Shown here: piece by piece, positions 60,241 through 64,000 of the stretch
Layout: every line of letters begins with the position of its first letter
How positions within the stretch are numbered: the stretch's first letter is position 1
Source: Haemaphysalis longicornis
Lineage: Eukaryota > Arthropoda > Arachnida > Ixodida > Ixodidae
DNA: 64,000 bases
Reading direction: 5' to 3'
NCBI GenBank assembly: GCA_013339765.2
Contig: CM023448.1
Span: 196,394,409 to 196,458,408, forward strand
Translations under genes and position numbers: made by a program
Notes under the pieces: model-generated
The model's input: the letters and a program-made list of their open reading frames with translations, nothing else
The model's database searches: none
Told to the model about the DNA's origin: nothing

Positions 60241-61136
60241 CAGGGTATTTCCAGCTATCATGCACCAAGATTTAAAAAAAAGAGTAATTGGCGTAACTCG
60301 AAGAAGAAGAAAACCTCGTGCATAATGTTTGCAGTACTGTGGAGAAGCGCTCAGTATTTTTTCGTTAATGAGACTCAATTAATTAATTGTAATTCATTAT
60401 CTAACTCGAGAAATACTCTCCTAATCACTAAAGTGTCAACGAGCCACTTGTAGGTACCCACGAGGGGGATCTAACTGCGGTATTTTCAGCGAGGAACTAA
60501 TAGCGTACACAGTTATTCTGACTGATAAAGAAAACTCGCGAAATACGAAAAATACCACGTGACGGCGCCTCCGCGGACATCCTAAAGCAACGCCCTCAAA
60601 CTGGCTGCCTCTGAGTTAGCCAGAATGAAATAAACAAAAGAAAGAAAGAAGAAATCGCGACCGAGTTTGTGCCTTATCTGCACACACGCCCGGCGAATCT
60701 TGCTGTTGCTGCTCCTTCCATGCATGCCATTATCAATGTGATGCGCTGTCTCTTCGAGCGGGTAACACGAGAAGCAGTCGCTTTCAATCAGCTTATTTGG
60801 GGACGCTGCATTACAATGCGCGCGGAAGTGGCGTCACGGGGTATTTTTCATATTTCGCGGGTTGTCTTTATCAGCCAGAATAAATGAGTACGCAATTAGT
60901 TCGCCGCTGAAAATACCGCAGTTAGATGCCCCTCGTGGGTACCTACAAATGCCTCATTGACATTTCAGTGATTAGGACCGGAATTCTCGAGTCAGATAAT
61001 TACTTACGAATAATTAGTTGTCTCATTAACCAAAAAAATTACTTTCCGCTTCTTCACAGCACTGCAAACATTATGCAATAGGTTTTCTTCGAATTACACC
61101 ATTGCTATCTTGGTGCATGATAGCTGGGACACCCTG
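60241..61136. mobile_element. Fold-back element with arms over 300 bp
   Basis: 60241-60576 and 60819-61136 are reverse complements at roughly 80% by eye. Both outer ends have the form CAGGGT(A/G)T(T/C)CCAGCTATCATGCACCAAGAT. Shared internal blocks include CTGAAAATACCGCAGTTAGAT and GTGGGTACCTACAA. The 242-bp centre has no coding frame. No clear target duplication was found, so element class is open. Confidence 0.75.
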
Positions 61137-61470
61137 CTTACCTCCTACAAGAAAACAATTTTCCTCTCTCAGCATCAATTCGTATGGGTAAAAGCATCTG
61201 TCCAGTTAAAATACTTCTAACACACTCGCCACTTAAGGCAAAACAGCACCTTTTTTTAAACGGATAAGCAACAAATGCCCAGTAAGACGAAAATCCGGTG
61301 TCGTGGTTACTAAGCGATTGTTCTAAAATGTCCGATGGCACTAAGAACATATAGGTAAAGAAAAGAAAAATTCGGGTATGGCATTCGGAACCGGGGCCTA
61401 GAGATTGTGAATCCAGCATGCATCTCCTACACCACAGCAAATCTTTGGCTATAGGTAACTAAAGGTGGTC
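61137..61470. other. Unassigned DNA
   Basis: Nothing recognised. Confidence 0.45.
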
Positions 61471-61700
61471 AGTCAGTCAGTCAGTCAGTAAACTTTATTG
61501 ATTTGAGAGCGGAAGGGGAGGGTTGGGCTAGAGTATTGAATGGATCTCTCTTTCCATGTCCCAGTTTCAGATGTTCTGATATTCGTCCTTCGGATTAGCT
61601 CACGCTGAGTTTCGAGAATGAAGTTGGCCAGGGCTGCCTCCCAGTGTATTAGTTTCGTGGGCTTTATCTGGGCCGTATAATGGGGCATTCCCAGGACGTA
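61471..61700 (-). pseudogene. LINE 3' end with (CTGA)n tail
   Basis: On the minus strand, CAATAAAGTTTA is followed by five CTGA units (61490-61471), a LINE-type 3' end. The upstream frame has a WEAALANF segment similar to the closing block of I-type LINEs, then degenerates. Confidence 0.5.
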
Positions 61701-62262
61701 TAGAAGAAATTCGCTCCCTCTTCACGTTTCTTGCAGTGTTCATCTTGCATTTCTTGCACTGTTTCTTGCAGTGTTACATTTCTTGCATTTCTTGGAGTGT
61801 TCTGGAATATCAGAGCAAGCCTAGACTTGTATATGTAGGTGTTTGAACTTTGCTTAGTTTTTGGTGAGTGCATTGCGGCCCCCGACACAAAAACGTGAGA
61901 TAGAGATATGTAAGGATGCCTACAGGGCATGCCTCATCGAAGTTGCACCGGCTAACTCAAACTCACTCACAAATGTATTTGGGAGTCATCTCTCACTCAT
62001 ACTCGAACACATTGCTCAAAAAAATCACGCCATATCCACGGAATGAATGATGATAAGTGGGGCGAAGTTCGAGAGGGGGAGATCATCGGTAACCGTAACT
62101 CTCCCGTGAAAGTTCGCCCATTACATCATTAAGAAAGACGTAAGACTGTGTGCGTACATTGTACAAATCAACTTTTATTTTCGGAGTCAATGCTCCCAGG
62201 CCCAGACCTGGTGAAAGACCCCGCGCCATCGAGGACTACCCCGCACCTCCACCACAATTTGT
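61701..62262. other. Unassigned DNA; lower part may be LTR-element leader
   Basis: TTTCTTGCA repeats occur at 61728-61795. The last 100 bases next to the LTR could be the leader of the element, read on the minus strand. Confidence 0.35.
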
Positions 62263-62580
62263 CACGTAGGATGGGACACAACGGTAAAGAAAGAACTTTT
62301 ATTTAGGGCGAACTTGTTCCCGAAAAGACGAGAGGAAACGAGCAAAGGTCCTTGCGTCTCGTTCGATCTCCGAGAACGACTGCCTGCGTTCGTGGTGTGA
62401 TCTCTTGCGTGATCTCCCCCTCGCAGTGCACGTGCGCTCGCGCCTCCGTTGGCGAACACAGACAAGCTCGCGCTCCCGGTGCCGAGTTTGCGCTGCCGGT
62501 TGCAGCCGGTTCTTGCGCGTGCAACGCGGCCCACTTTGCGACATCTCTGAAAGCATGCGGCGGTCACGTACCACGAGACA
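62263..62580 (-). mobile_element. Gypsy-type LTR
   Basis: Begins TGTCACGTAGG and ends near GAGACA. On the minus strand an AATAAAAG lies near the 3' end (about 62298), as in the solo LTR at 16727. Bases below 62263 read GTGGTGGAGGTG on the minus strand, possibly the start of an internal leader, so this may be a 5' LTR with a lost interior. The upper border is uncertain. Confidence 0.45.
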
Positions 62581-62629
62581 CAAGGGATGGACAGACCCAT
62601 GACTTAAGGAGCTTCGCCCCTAAAACTCA

Positions 62630-63240
62630 TCCACGCTCACGGAGACTCAAACTCCAAGCGAGAAATAATTCAGAAATCACTCGGGCTCCGAATTCGAATA
62701 GACTCAGGACTCACTTGGGCTCAGAACTCAAAATAGACTCAGCACTCACTCGGGTTCCGAACTCTAAATGGTATCAGAACTCACGAGGGCTCAGACCTCA
62801 AAATGGAATCAGAACTCACTTGGGCTCAGAACTCACTCGGGCTCAGGACTCATTCGGGTTCATAACTCAAATATACTCCGAACTAACTTGGCTGAGAAAT
62901 CAAAATGGACTCAGAAATCCCTCGGGCTCAGAACTCAAAATAGACTCAGAACTCACTCGAGAAATCAAAATGGACTCAGAAATCCCTCGGGCTCAGAACT
63001 CAAAATAGACTCAGAACTCACTCGGTCTCAGAACTCAAATGAACTATGAACAAAAATTGACTCAGAAACCACTTGTGCCCAGAACTCAAAATGTACTGAG
63101 AACATGTTCGGGCTCAGAACTGAAAATGGACTCAGAACTCACTCTGGCTCTGAACTCAAAATGGACACAGAACTCATTCGGGTACAGATAGGATTCAGAA
63201 ATCGACTGGATCCAGAGCTCAGACAGAGTCAGACATAATT
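62630..63240 (+). repeat. 35-bp minisatellite made of 17/18-bp half-units
   Basis: Units alternate GGCTCAGAACTCAAAATG and GACTCAGAACTCACTCG with point changes, deleted half-units and a local higher-order duplication (62880-63020). About 16 units. The period is not a multiple of three, so open frames reading ELT.../NSK... are artefacts. Confidence 0.9.
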
Positions 63241-64000
63241 TATATGGATTCGTAGTTTTAAAAATTCACTCTGGTACACGAATCATACGGGCGCAAACTC
63301 GTGGGCTCGAATTCTTGCGTTTGGTGCGACTATACTTTCTAGGCTTTGATGATTAGCGGCGCTCACAATCAAAAGTAAGTATGAATTGATGGCGAACCCT
63401 TCATATGGGCTGCATGTTCATGACAGAGATGATTCAGGCTCTAGGTTGTGCTGGGGCCCGTAAATATAAGGCATTGAGCAAGGTGGCCGGCGCTCAGTTC
63501 ATTTACATCGAACCTGTTTATGGTTGCGGTCCCGTGCATTCCTCTTCGACATCCTCAAAATACGTCTTGCGGTAAAACCATCTGTTCCCCGAGTCCCTGA
63601 AGCACGAGGCGTTCGTGTGTACCTTGGTTCTTGTTTGCATGCTTGCTTGCGTGTAGGCGGCTGATGCCGAACCAGGCGCCCGCCGGAGCACAAATTCTTA
63701 CCTTGCCGGAAGAGCACGTGAGAGTAAATCATGAAGACGCCGTTCTAAATTTTGCATTTCACTTTTTTTTTGTCTCGTCGTATTGGCTAAAAGGCGTATA
63801 GCTCGGAATCCAAGCCGCTGAAGGCGCCGACAATATGCGAGCATGTGGAAGGGCGCCGCCTTCATATTCTCCACCACGAACGGATGTGTCCCCCCCTCCA
63901 TACAGACAATTTATGAAATTGAAGAACGGCGATGACCTGCTGGTCGCAGCACCACTTCCTTTGTTTAATATTCTTTGTCACCCCAGCTTTGTTGGTCATC
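63241..64000. other. Unassigned DNA to window end
   Basis: No gene or repeat family recognised. Confidence 0.4.

Noticed and set aside
62352..63049. Repetitive protein reading ELTR/NSK units
   Set aside because: It is the 35-bp minisatellite read through; the unit is not a multiple of three and frames rotate.

Overview
The window reads as nuclear DNA from a tick (Ixodida) or a close chelicerate relative. It has very low gene density, introns, and a dense mix of transposable elements of tick-like type: tRNA-derived SINEs with (TCAA)n tails, truncated LINEs, a Penelope-like remnant, Gypsy pieces and hAT, pogo, TTAA and TA DNA elements. It also carries a TTAGG-type (arthropod) telomere repeat. 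Nothing prokaryotic was seen: no operons, Shine-Dalgarno-spaced genes or CRISPR array. Species cannot be fixed from the sequence alone.

Two host-gene signals stand out, both on the minus strand. (1) At 28444-28845 lies the last coding exon of a rhodopsin-class neuropeptide GPCR, from TM6 through TM7 to the tail. It resembles thyrotropin-releasing-hormone receptors and has a clean splice acceptor at the start of TM6. No TM1-TM5 exon is visible, so if the gene is intact its intron runs off the window and exceeds 35 kb, and everything from 28.9 to 64 kb sits inside it. (2) At 18580-23852 eight short open segments with splice-like borders join in compatible phase into a 300-codon reading frame. 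An AATAAA signal follows about 180 bases after the stop. I do not recognise the product.

Layout. 1-5 kb: a tRNA-headed composite repeat in two inverted copies, each with five palindromes at 35-bp spacing; the left copy was split by a LINE, and the LINE was then split by a SINE with an exact 15-bp target duplication. 6.7-7.3 kb: a TTAA-flanked CpG-rich element carrying CRE sites. 8.6-17 kb: older repeats, SINEs, Penelope and LINE fragments, and a solo LTR. 17.6-17.8 kb: a near-perfect 61-bp inverted-repeat element. 18.4-23.9 kb: the unrecognised gene. 28.4-28.8 kb: the GPCR exon. 29.5-37 kb: a tandem duplication, LINE pieces, telomeric and simple repeats. 41-47.4 kb: an endonuclease/RT LINE broken by a 3.4-kb hAT element with an 8-bp target duplication, then a decayed Gypsy gag. 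50-58.7 kb: a pogo-like remnant, an inverted repeat pair and four SINEs. 60.2-61.1 kb: a fold-back element with arms above 300 bp. 62.2-63.2 kb: an LTR followed by a 35-bp minisatellite.

Most genes here are dead mobile-element genes (stops, frameshifts, truncations). The window's story is nested insertion into a long intron and intergenic DNA. All calls come from reading the sequence; no database search was run.
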